Assembly: GCA_003228965.1 (NCBI GenBank)
Contig: QIGP01000135.1
Location: forward strand, 1-11,042
Direction of reading: 5' to 3'
DNA from: Gammaproteobacteria bacterium
Lineage (GTDB): Bacteria; Pseudomonadota; Gammaproteobacteria; Steroidobacterales; SZUA-146
Length of the DNA stretch: 11,042 bases
The notes beneath the pieces are model-generated. The model saw nothing but the letters and a program-made list of their open reading frames with translations. It made no database searches and had not been told where the DNA came from. The first letter of the stretch is position 1, and each line of letters starts with the position of its first letter. This document shows positions 1-6,743 of the stretch, piece by piece. The position numbers and the translations under genes were made by a program.

Positions 1-1775
1 GAGTGGTGTTTGAAGACGGCAACCGCATTACGGGTCAGTTGAAGGGCGGACAGCCCTTTACTACGCTTAGCGTTGAGGGCGACTATCAGGCGCTGATTAA
101 AGAGATGGACGGAAATGACGTGGACTACAAGCGAGCGGAGTCCAAAGACCGTAGCTTGCTACTAACTTTGTTTATCGAGTTTGCACCCATACTCCTTCTG
201 ATCGGTGTCTGGATCTATTTCATGCGCCAAATGCAAGGCGGCGGTGGCGGCGGCATTCGTACCTTCGGCAAGAGCCGAGCACGTCTGCTTGGCGAAGATC
301 AGGTCAACGTAAACTTCAGCGACGTCGCAGGTGTAGAAGAAGCCAAACAAGAATTAAGCGAGATTGTCGATTTTTTAAGAGACCCTACGAAATTTCAACG
401 GCTGGGTGGCAAGATTCCACGCGGCGTACTGATGGTAGGTCCCCCTGGTACGGGTAAAACACTTCTGGCGCGAGCCATTGCTGGCGAAGCCAAAGTACCG
501 TTCTTTACTATTTCAGGTTCTGACTTTGTTGAAATGTTTGTGGGCGTGGGAGCATCTCGTGTACGCGACATGTTCGATGAGGCCAAGAAACACTCACCGT
601 GCATTATTTTCATCGACGAAATTGACGCCGTCGGTCGCCACCGTGGCGCGGGCGCCGGTCTAAGCGGTGGTCACGACGAACGCGAGCAAACGCTGAACCA
701 GCTTTTGGTTGAGATGGACGGATTTGAAGACAACGAAGGTGTCATTGTAATCGCGGCGACTAACCGCGCGGACGTTCTGGATAGAGCGTTGCTGCGTCCC
801 GGACGTTTTGATCGACAGGTCACCGTACCGTTACCCGACGTTCGCGGACGTGAACAAATTGTCAAAGTACACATGCGTAAAGTGCCCATTGGCGACGACG
901 TTAAACCTTCGGTTATTGCACGTGGTACGCCAGGATTCTCTGGCGCAGATCTTGCCAATCTTGTGAACGAAGCGGCGCTCATGGCGGCCAGAAGCAATCG
1001 AAGTTCGGTTATGATGCAGGACTTTGAAGACGCCAAAGACAAGATCATTATGGGCGCAGAGCGCAAATCCATGGTGATGAGTGAAGAAGAAAAACGTAAC
1101 ACGGCCTTTCACGAGGCCGGGCACGCGATTGTCGGGCTGAAAGTGCCAGAGCACGATCCGGTCTATAAAGTGACCATTATCCCTCGCGGCAGGGCTTTGG
1201 GTGTTACGGTATTTTTACCGGAAGAAGATCGCTACAGTGCGAGTCGCAGGCGCTTGAAGAGTCAAATCGCCGTTCTTTTCGGTGGTCGTATAGCCGAAGA
1301 AATGACGCTTGGAAAAGACGGCGTTACTACTGGCGCATCAAACGATATTGAAGTGGCAACAAATATTGCTACCAACATGGTCACGCGGTGGGGGCTGTCC
1401 GAGAAACTCGGTCCGTTAAACTACACCGAAGACGAAAGTGTCATGTACCTTGGTAGAACTCAGTCAGGACGTAAAGATGTTTCTTTGGAAACGGCCAAGC
1501 TGATCGACCAGGAAATTAAAGATCTGATCACCACGAACTACGAACGGGCGCGTACGATTCTCGAAGAGAACAGAAAAGAGTTAGACGCCATGGCTGAGGC
1601 GCTCATCAAGTACGAAACGATTGATCAAGATCAGATCAAAGACATCATGGAAGGGCGTGAACCGAGGCCTCCCAAGGATTGGGACGACCGTGGAGACGCT
1701 GGAATGAGCCCAGACCGAAAAGCCGACGACGAGGGCGACAGTGCCCCAATCGGAGGACCTGCCGGTCAAAGCTAG
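1..1775 (+). CDS. ftsH: ATP-dependent zinc metalloprotease FtsH (5' end cut off by the window)
   Basis: FtsH is an inner-membrane AAA+ protease that forms hexamers and degrades damaged membrane proteins and short-lived cytoplasmic regulators such as LpxC and sigma-32. About 50 N-terminal residues (first membrane helix and the start of the periplasmic domain) lie outside the window; the frame is already open at base 3, so the GTG there is not the real start. Visible in order, counted from that codon: rest of the periplasmic domain (1-50), second membrane helix (about 51-76), Gly-rich linker, Walker A GPPGTGKT (146-153), Walker B IIFIDEID (201-208), second region of homology with the Arg finger (254-271), zinc site HEAGH (370-374), and a further Asp ligand in the TGASND segment (448). 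The C-terminal tail is acidic and Gly/Pro-rich, as in E. coli. An intrinsic terminator follows 20 bases after the stop. Identification is secure. Confidence 0.98.
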   Translation, partial: VVFEDGNRITGQLKGGQPFTTLSVEGDYQALIKEMDGNDVDYKRAESKDRSLLLTLFIEFAPILLLIGVWIYFMRQMQGGGGGGIRTFGKSRARLLGEDQVNVNFSDVAGVEEAKQELSEIVDFLRDPTKFQRLGGKIPRGVLMVGPPGTGKTLLARAIAGEAKVPFFTISGSDFVEMFVGVGASRVRDMFDEAKKHSPCIIFIDEIDAVGRHRGAGAGLSGGHDEREQTLNQLLVEMDGFEDNEGVIVIAATNRADVLDRALLRPGRFDRQVTVPLPDVRGREQIVKVHMRKVPIGDDVKPSVIARGTPGFSGADLANLVNEAALMAARSNRSSVMMQDFEDAKDKIIMGAERKSMVMSEEEKRNTAFHEAGHAIVGLKVPEHDPVYKVTIIPRGRALGVTVFLPEEDRYSASRRRLKSQIAVLFGGRIAEEMTLGKDGVTTGASNDIEVATNIATNMVTRWGLSEKLGPLNYTEDESVMYLGRTQSGRKDVSLETAKLIDQEIKDLITTNYERARTILEENRKELDAMAEALIKYETIDQDQIKDIMEGREPRPPKDWDDRGDAGMSPDRKADDEGDSAPIGGPAGQS

Positions 1776-1793
1776 TCATCGGGTTTGAACTAT

Positions 1794-1829
1794 AAACAGG
1801 CGAATGCGGAAACGCGCTCGCCTGTTTTT
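1794..1829 (+). terminator. Intrinsic terminator of ftsH
   Basis: A perfect 10-bp stem (AAACAGGCGA at 1794-1803 with TCGCCTGTTT at 1818-1827) contains an inner GCG/CGC stem capped by a GAAA tetraloop (1806-1815). The descending arm runs into five Ts (1825-1829). This is a textbook Rho-independent terminator 20 bases after the ftsH stop codon. It implies that folP has its own promoter downstream, or depends on readthrough. Confidence 0.9.
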
Positions 1830-1831
1830 GT

Positions 1832-1883
1832 ATCTACAGTCACTGCTGTGCCATACGTTTATGGGACAGCAGTGATCTACAGT
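1832..1883. repeat. Hairpin overlapped by 9-bp direct repeats
   Basis: TCACTGCTGT (1840-1849) pairs perfectly with ACAGCAGTGA (1866-1875), and inside it CCAT (1851-1854) pairs with ATGG (1861-1864) around a six-base loop. The word ATCTACAGT occurs as a direct repeat at 1832-1840 and 1875-1883, overlapping the outer stem ends by one base. There is no T-run after the stem, so it is not a second terminator. It may be a small palindromic repeat element, a processing site or a regulatory hairpin ahead of folP; the sequence alone does not decide. Confidence 0.6.
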
Positions 1884-1974
1884 ATGGCTTTTATATGTTT
1901 CTGTTGTCGGCGTTGCTGAGTTTTTTTAGAGCGTCGATCAATACACGATCGTTGATTTTCACAGGTGTGCACGA

Positions 1975-2808
1975 ATGAAGTGGTCGCTCCCTAATAATCC
2001 GCAGCAGCTGCCCCTTGTGATGGGGATTCTCAATGTCACACCCGATTCGTTTTCCGATGGCGGTCGTTTCGATACGCTGGATGCGACAGTCGACGAAGTC
2101 GCGGCGATGATTGCGGCAGGTGCGGACATGATTGACGTGGGCGGAGAGTCGACAAGGCCCGGTGCCGACGTTGTCAGTTTGGACGAAGAGTGGGCGCGGG
2201 TGGTGCCGGTGATCGAGGCCATTAGAAGTCGTTTTGACGTACCTGTGTCTATTGATACGACCAAGCCCGATGTCATGACTGCCGCCACAGATGCCGGTGC
2301 ATCCATGATTAACGACGTAAACGGTCTTGAGGCCGAGGGCGCGTTAAAGGCCGCGGCTTTTGCCAGAGTGCCGGTGTGTGTGATGCACCGATTAGGCACC
2401 TCCAGCAACATGCAGCACAATCCAGCTTACTCAAACGTGGTCGACGAAGTTGCTGCCTATCTTGCCGAACGTGTTTGTGCGTGTACGCTTGCGGGAATTG
2501 CCAAAGAGCAGATTGCCATCGATCCGGGTTTCGGCTTCGGCAAAACACTCGAGCATAACCTGGAGTTGTTCAAGGCATTGCCTGCGTTCACAAGCTCGCA
2601 ACCCGTATTGGTCGGTGTTTCACGCAAATCCATGTTGGGGGCGGTGCTTGGCCGTGAGGTTAACGAACGGCTGTCGGGTTCGTTGGCGTTGGCAGCTCTG
2701 GCGGCCTGGATGGGGGCAGCTATCGTCCGGGTACACGACGTCGCACAAACGGTCGATGCGGTACGCATCACATGTGCTGTTCGCGATGTTGCGTATAATA
2801 ACGGTTAG
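1975..2808 (+). CDS. folP: Dihydropteroate synthase
   Basis: FolP is a cytoplasmic enzyme of folate synthesis. It condenses 6-hydroxymethyl-7,8-dihydropterin pyrophosphate with p-aminobenzoate to give dihydropteroate, and it is the target of sulfonamides. The 277-residue length is normal for the TIM-barrel family. Visible motifs: MGILNVTPDSFSDGG (16-30, loop 1, pyrophosphate binding), GGESTRPGA (56-64, loop 2), SIDTTKP (92-98, pterin-binding Asp94), INDVNG (112-117), DPGFGFGK (183-190), SRKS (216-219) and RVHD (252-255). The loop 1 Phe and loop 2 Thr-Arg-Pro positions, where sulfonamide-resistance changes are known, keep the ordinary residues. ATG at 1975 is preceded by AGGTG (1963-1967) at a 7-base spacing. 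It sits between ftsH and glmM, the classic gammaproteobacterial order. Confidence 0.97.
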   Translation: MKWSLPNNPQQLPLVMGILNVTPDSFSDGGRFDTLDATVDEVAAMIAAGADMIDVGGESTRPGADVVSLDEEWARVVPVIEAIRSRFDVPVSIDTTKPDVMTAATDAGASMINDVNGLEAEGALKAAAFARVPVCVMHRLGTSSNMQHNPAYSNVVDEVAAYLAERVCACTLAGIAKEQIAIDPGFGFGKTLEHNLELFKALPAFTSSQPVLVGVSRKSMLGAVLGREVNERLSGSLALAALAAWMGAAIVRVHDVAQTVDAVRITCAVRDVAYNNG

Positions 2809-2834
2809 ATTGTACAAAAATTAAACAAAAAAAC

Positions 2835-2860
2835 GGCATTGATCGGCTAACGACAATGCA
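2835..2860. promoter_or_regulatory. Hairpin in the folP-glmM spacer, with a T-tract only on the - strand
   Basis: GCATTG (2836-2841) pairs with CAATGC (2854-2859), and after one bulged A (2842) TCG (2843-2845) pairs with CGA (2851-2853) around a five-base loop. On the + strand no T-run follows. The A-rich stretch just upstream (2816-2833) means that on the - strand the hairpin is followed by a run of seven Ts. It could block antisense transcription or shape the glmM leader. Confidence 0.4.
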
Positions 2861-2887
2861 GGCTTATGCGTCTGGATGGACGCCAGC

Positions 2888-2893
2888 GAGGGA
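2888..2893 (+). promoter_or_regulatory. Shine-Dalgarno sequence that decides the glmM start
   Basis: GAGGGA lies 6 bases before the ATG at 2900. It would be inside the coding region if the ATG at 2876 were used, and it abuts the ATG at 2894. This spacing, and the usual GlmM N-terminus beginning a few residues before KYFGTDG, favour 2900 as the start. Confidence 0.75.
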
Positions 2894-2899
2894 ATGAAA

Positions 2900-4228
2900 A
2901 TGGGCAAGTATTTTGGTACCGATGGAGTGCGTGGACCGGTAGGCGAGCGACCAATGACCGTTAATTTTGCGGTTCGCCTGGCGAGTGCTGCCGGGCGCGT
3001 GATGGTGCCCGAAGGTGGCAGCGTAGTAGTCGGTAAGGATCCAAGAATTTCAGGCTATATGTTCGAGTCCGCGCTTGAGGCGGGTTTTGTTGCTGCGGGT
3101 GTAAACGTCAAGCTGCTGCAGGTTATGCCGACTCCCGGAATTGCCTATCTTACTCGAGTGTTGGGTGCGGACCTTGGTGTAGTAATCAGTGCTTCACACA
3201 ATCTCTACATGGACAACGGCATCAAGTTTTTTGACCGCAAGGGGTCCAAGCTTTCTGACGAAGATCAATCGCGCATCGAAGAGTTGGTCGACGAGCAGCC
3301 TATAACCCGGGAATCGAAAAAGCTCGGTCGGGCGGAGCGGCGCTATGACGCGGTTGACCGTTACATGACCTTTTGTAAGCAGTCCGTCAGCGAGTCTATG
3401 AGTCTGTCGGGCATGCGTATTGTGATTGACGGCTCGAACGGTGCAACGTACAAAATTGCGCCCAAAGTATTTTCAGATTTAGGCGCCGATATTGTCACCA
3501 TTGGTTGTTCGCCAAACGGAACAAACATTAACGACGGATTTGGATCGACCAGTCCACAGGCGCTGCAAAGCACCGTGACGGCACTGGGGGCAGATCTCGG
3601 TATTGCTTTCGATGGCGACGGAGATCGTTTGTCGCTGGTGGACAGCAAGGGTCAGCTTATTGACGGCGATCAAATCGTTTACGCCCTGGCCATGGCGCGT
3701 AAGCAAAAAGGTGAGCTCAAAGGCCCGGTTGTAGGCACAATCATGAGTAACCTTGGTCTTGAACAAGCGATGCAACGTGAAGGCATTGAGTTCCTGCGCG
3801 CGAATGTGGGTGATCGCCATGTGCTAAGTACGCTGGCCGAAAAGGGTGGCGTCATAGGTGGTGAAACCTCAGGACATATTATTACTCTCGATAAAACGTC
3901 TACGGGTGACGGAATAATTGCGGCCCTCCAAATGCTCGAGGCGATTGTAGATTCTGGCAAGACGGTTGAGCAGTTGGTTTCGGGCATGGCTCGCTTGCCA
4001 CAAAAAATGATCAACGTGCGTATGGAATCGCGCGTGGATATAAGTGATAACAAAATTATTAACAAAGCGGTGCTGGCCACCGAAGCTGAACTGGGTGATC
4101 GAGGTCGGGTCGTGTTGCGACCTTCCGGGACCGAGCCTGTTGTTCGGGTGATGGTAGAAGGAAATTCCGAGAGTGAAGTGCTGCAACACGCCGAGGCGTT
4201 GGCGGAGGTTGTGGCTAAAGCAACGTAG
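2900..4228 (+). CDS. glmM: Phosphoglucosamine mutase
   Basis: GlmM converts glucosamine-6-phosphate to glucosamine-1-phosphate, the step feeding UDP-GlcNAc for peptidoglycan and lipopolysaccharide. With the start at 2900 the protein has 442 residues, close to the 445 of E. coli; the frame is open back to an ATG at 2876, which would add eight atypical residues. Visible motifs: N-terminal GKYFGTDGVRG, active-site SASHN with the phosphoserine at residue 99, metal loop DGDGD (238-242), sugar-binding GGETSGH (320-326) and phosphate-binding RPSGTEP (407-413). The residue after SASHN is Leu where the E. coli enzyme has Pro. The rest of the active site looks normal, so I expect a functional enzyme. 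It follows folP by 91 bases and may be co-transcribed with it. The secG gene that follows glmM in E. coli is absent here. Confidence 0.97.
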   Translation: MGKYFGTDGVRGPVGERPMTVNFAVRLASAAGRVMVPEGGSVVVGKDPRISGYMFESALEAGFVAAGVNVKLLQVMPTPGIAYLTRVLGADLGVVISASHNLYMDNGIKFFDRKGSKLSDEDQSRIEELVDEQPITRESKKLGRAERRYDAVDRYMTFCKQSVSESMSLSGMRIVIDGSNGATYKIAPKVFSDLGADIVTIGCSPNGTNINDGFGSTSPQALQSTVTALGADLGIAFDGDGDRLSLVDSKGQLIDGDQIVYALAMARKQKGELKGPVVGTIMSNLGLEQAMQREGIEFLRANVGDRHVLSTLAEKGGVIGGETSGHIITLDKTSTGDGIIAALQMLEAIVDSGKTVEQLVSGMARLPQKMINVRMESRVDISDNKIINKAVLATEAELGDRGRVVLRPSGTEPVVRVMVEGNSESEVLQHAEALAEVVAKAT

Positions 4229-4319
4229 TCGGGCTCTAATTTAAAAAACTGTCCTGGTGGGATTTCAATGCACCATTCCTCTCTATGTCCAGGTTAAACG
4301 GGTTGCACTGAAAGCGCCC

Positions 4320-4356
4320 CACAAATAAAGAGGGGAGCACTGTTCAGGTGCTCCCC
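4320..4356 (-). terminator. Intrinsic terminator of the - strand PEP-CTERM-like gene
   Basis: GGGGAGCAC (4332-4340) pairs perfectly with GTGCTCCCC (4348-4356) over a 7-base loop. Read on the - strand the hairpin is followed by a T-rich stretch (TCTTTATTTGT), 28 bases beyond the stop codon of the gene at 4385-6241. On the + strand the downstream bases are only mildly T-rich, so it may also stop transcription arriving from glmM, for which no other terminator is visible in 4229-4384. Confidence 0.75.
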
Positions 4357-4384
4357 ATGATTTCGATCTTCAAATAGTAATGTA

Positions 4385-6241
4385 CTATTTATTGATTCGT
4401 TTATCGCCTTTTCGAACAGCCGGAATGAACACTTCGAAAACTTTCGAGGGGAGCGATATCGCATTGCCTGCCACCGCTTGCACCGAATAGGTATACATAA
4501 CGGCGGGTTCAACATCGAAGTCAACATATAGTGTGCCGTCAAGGGTAGCTATTGGCACAGCAGTTCCGCCGGTTTCTGCGCGTGAAACGATATATTCCTC
4601 CGCCATGTCAACGCCAACCCACAACAAGTCAATCTTGGCAGGCTTGGGTCGACCGGTGAGAAATGTCGGGGCCTCGATACCTGCGGTGGGGTCTATATTG
4701 ACAGGTCCACAGAAAGGTGCAGAGGTAATGCCATCCAGGTCGCTAAACTGACAGCAGAGCAAGCGAAGCCCGTTGCCTCCAAAATCATGTACAGGCAGAA
4801 CCGCCGGGTTAGAGTTGATCGGCACCACAGGGTTACCGTCAAAAGCGTCTGGCGTAATCAGGTCTAGATCAAACGGAGGAAAGTCCTCGCACTGAAAAGT
4901 CAGTGGCGGAACGCCCCCGGGATTTGTTGGAACCGGAATAGGAATGTTAATTCCGATGGGCGGAAAGGTGTTGCTGCCGCCGCCAGGGGTAAACGGACCT
5001 AGCTGAATTGCCGGCATGCAGGTATTTCCGGCACCGTCTATGACTTGAAGAACGGTGGAGGCCGGGCTATTAAACTCCTCGGTCTGCAATTCGATAAACA
5101 CAAAGGGGGAGCCTGGTGTAAAGAAGGTAAACAACTCCATATTGATGGTTCCAGGCTGTAGGCTTACCGAGAAAATTCCGGTATCAACGTCGATTTGATT
5201 GTTTCCGTTCAGGTCTTCACCCGGGTCAAGGACGCCATTGCCATTGCTATCTTCACTGGGTCGGTCATCAGTTGCTTCGCAAAAAACAAAATTCCCGGGA
5301 AAATTCTGGAAACTGTCGTATTCTCTCGAATCGCCCTTCGGGCTATTGAAGCAAAAGCACTCTGGAGGGTTTTCGTCAACAAATATTGTCCCGCCACCTT
5401 TAACGGCGTCTGCGGCTTGGGCAGACATGGCGGTGCTACCTGTCAGGGCAAGAGCGACCGCCGCTAAGGGCGAAAAACTTAATTTGCGTAACCTTCTCGT
5501 GACAACAAGCGCTAGGACACCAACCAGGAGTAAGCTGAGCGTCAAAGGCTCCGAAACGGACATTGGATTGGGGTCCATTACTTCAACCATGCCGTTGTAC
5601 CAAAAGGTCGATCCGGAATTAGGATCAATTTGACCGAGTCCATTGTTGTTCGAGAGGCTAATGTCGAACGTGGCTATGATTGATTGACCCGCTAACAAAG
5701 AGCCAATGTCGAACCCAAGCGCCATGCTTACGTCGTCCTCAAGGCCTCCAGGCACACTGTTTGACGAATCAAGTGATCCGAGCAGCAAGTTAGCAATGAT
5801 GTCGCCGAACAAGAAACCTGGCTCGTCGATCTCAAAAGAGTCGGCGAGGCCATCTCCTGCGCCACCTCCAAGTACCAGATCGGAAGTAAATCCGCTCTCG
5901 TTAAAGAAGGTATTGATCGTTTCGTCCAGGTCGGCGTCAAGAAAACCAAACAGGCTAACGTTAGTAAGGTCCATGCCGGTTGAATTGGTCATCGACCAGG
6001 TCATGGTGCCTACATTGTCGGCATTCAGATTGTTAGAAAAGCTGATATCGAGGCCGGGTGTAAATGTGTTGGGGCCTAATCCGATTGATGTGTCTCGTAG
6101 CGAACTCGCCCCCGTTTCCGTCGAGTTCATGTAGACAGAAAATTCGAAAATGTCGATTGGGCCAGCATGACTAACACCCGCATAGGCGACTATAAAGGCT
6201 GCCAAAAGGGCTTTGGTATTTAGCATAAAAATGCGTTTCAT
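4385..6241 (-). CDS. Secreted two-part protein with an internal PEP-CTERM-like sorting signal, EF-hand loop and FN3-like end
   Basis: This 618-residue protein has an N-terminal signal peptide (1-26, ending VSHA), so the chain is exported. Residues 27-226 are rich in Ser, Asn, Gly and Asp and look like the beta-rich ectodomain of PEP-CTERM proteins. Residues 230-253 form the tripartite sorting signal: SEP, a hydrophobic helix, then RRLRK. In the family this stands at the extreme C-terminus and is recognised by exosortase. Here the frame continues into a second hydrophobic stretch ending AMSAQA (254-276), which looks like another signal peptide. A Cys-containing exported domain follows, with a 12-residue EF-hand loop starting DSNGNG (331-342) and a C-terminal FN3-like domain (about 522-608). 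The start is ATG with GGGGGA 9 bases upstream. I see no convincing internal start codon with a ribosome site at the junction. Function is unknown. Alternatives are a natural fusion or a lost boundary between two genes. Confidence 0.85.
   Translation of the reverse strand: MKRIFMLNTKALLAAFIVAYAGVSHAGPIDIFEFSVYMNSTETGASSLRDTSIGLGPNTFTPGLDISFSNNLNADNVGTMTWSMTNSTGMDLTNVSLFGFLDADLDETINTFFNESGFTSDLVLGGGAGDGLADSFEIDEPGFLFGDIIANLLLGSLDSSNSVPGGLEDDVSMALGFDIGSLLAGQSIIATFDISLSNNNGLGQIDPNSGSTFWYNGMVEVMDPNPMSVSEPLTLSLLLVGVLALVVTRRLRKLSFSPLAAVALALTGSTAMSAQAADAVKGGGTIFVDENPPECFCFNSPKGDSREYDSFQNFPGNFVFCEATDDRPSEDSNGNGVLDPGEDLNGNNQIDVDTGIFSVSLQPGTINMELFTFFTPGSPFVFIELQTEEFNSPASTVLQVIDGAGNTCMPAIQLGPFTPGGGSNTFPPIGINIPIPVPTNPGGVPPLTFQCEDFPPFDLDLITPDAFDGNPVVPINSNPAVLPVHDFGGNGLRLLCCQFSDLDGITSAPFCGPVNIDPTAGIEAPTFLTGRPKPAKIDLLWVGVDMAEEYIVSRAETGGTAVPIATLDGTLYVDFDVEPAVMYTYSVQAVAGNAISLPSKVFEVFIPAVRKGDKRINK
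5414..5482 (-). other. Second signal-peptide-like segment inside the protein (residues 254-276)
   Basis: Directly after the RRLRK cluster come an Ala/Leu/Val-rich core and a small-residue end (AMSAQA, then ADAV) that fits a signal peptidase I site. With the preceding motif it could form a helical hairpin, with the basic cluster as the cytoplasmic turn and both flanking domains outside. Confidence 0.65.
5483..5554 (-). other. Internal PEP-CTERM-like sorting motif (residues 230-253)
   Basis: The segment is Ser-Glu-Pro, about 16 hydrophobic residues rich in Leu and Val, then Thr-Arg-Arg-Leu-Arg-Lys. This matches the tripartite layout of PEP-CTERM signals, with SEP in place of PEP. Its mid-protein position is abnormal. 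Confidence 0.75.
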
Positions 6242-6313
6242 AACGCGAATTCCCCCGTTAAACTAGTGTGATAATCCATTCATGTGGAATTGGCCAACAC
6301 GAGAATTTGATGT

Positions 6314-6335
6314 AGTGAGTATGAAACTACTCACT
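6314..6335. promoter_or_regulatory. Operator-like palindrome
   Basis: AGTGAGTA (6314-6321) and TACTCACT (6328-6335) are a perfect 8-bp inverted repeat with a 6-base spacer. It would sit at about +4 to +25 relative to the candidate - strand promoter, a classic repressor position. As RNA it would also form a stable hairpin in the 5' leader. No regulator gene is in the window. Confidence 0.55.
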
Positions 6336-6344
6336 TATTTGGCC

Positions 6345-6372
6345 GTTATACACATGATCAATTTTATTTGAA
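6345..6372 (-). promoter_or_regulatory. Candidate sigma-70 promoter for the PEP-CTERM-like gene
   Basis: On the - strand, TTCAAA (6367-6372) and TATAAC (6345-6350) are separated by 16 bases; they match the -35 and -10 consensus at 4 of 6 and 5 of 6 positions. Transcription would begin near 6338, about 97 bases before the ATG. This is a visual match only. Confidence 0.4.
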
Positions 6373-6743
6373 TGGATGTTATTTGACTTATTGTTTAGCA
6401 ATTTGCACATTTGCAGTATGGACACAGCTGTATCGACAATTCAAGCGCGCGCAATAAGGTTATGTTTAATCCCTTGGTATGGTGACATGCGATGTAATAC
6501 AAAGCCTTAGACTAGATCTTCAGTTGTCATTAGTCAGAGTCTGGTTAGCGGACATATACGACAAGTTCCAAGACCCATGTACGGAATTTATCGCCGAAGT
6601 CTATATCTTGATGGGAACAATTTGCTTCTAATACCTTCGCATGGATTAAAGTAGACAGGTGCGACCGTAGAATTCAGACTATAAACAGAAACCGAGACGT
6701 ATAAAGCCGTCTATTTGTCGACCATTCGCATTAGCAACGTGAA

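Larger units (their letters stand above)
6242..6743. other. Non-coding divergent intergenic region
   Basis: About 500 bases lie between the divergent starts at 6241 (-) and 6744 (+). The left part holds the Shine-Dalgarno sequence, candidate promoter and palindrome of the - strand gene. A 9-bp inverted repeat (ATCCATTCA at 6274-6282, TGAATGGAT at 6369-6377) encloses that promoter. Near the + strand gene two similar words, AGACTATAAA (6676-6685) and AGACGTATAAA (6695-6705), occur in tandem and could contribute to a promoter, but no well-spaced -35 box goes with them. I found no sigma-54 type -24/-12 element and no RNA gene. Confidence 0.6.

Noticed and set aside
671..1154. Long - strand open frames opposite ftsH
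   Set aside because: They lie wholly within ftsH, whose protein is confirmed by family motifs throughout; they have no independent motifs and are antisense shadows.
1959..2420. 153-residue - strand open frame opposite folP
   Set aside because: Ser/Ala/Thr-rich composition typical of a shadow frame of a GC-rich coding region; folP motifs on the + strand account for this DNA.
2876..2899. Longer glmM start at ATG 2876
   Set aside because: It adds eight residues not typical of GlmM and places the good Shine-Dalgarno sequence (2888-2893) inside the gene; 2900 fits better.
6470..6500. Possible sigma-54 promoter (GG ... GC element near 6475-6490)
   Set aside because: The spacing between the GG and GC pairs is 11 rather than 10 bases and the flanking consensus is absent, although sigma-54 control of PEP-CTERM genes is known in some bacteria.
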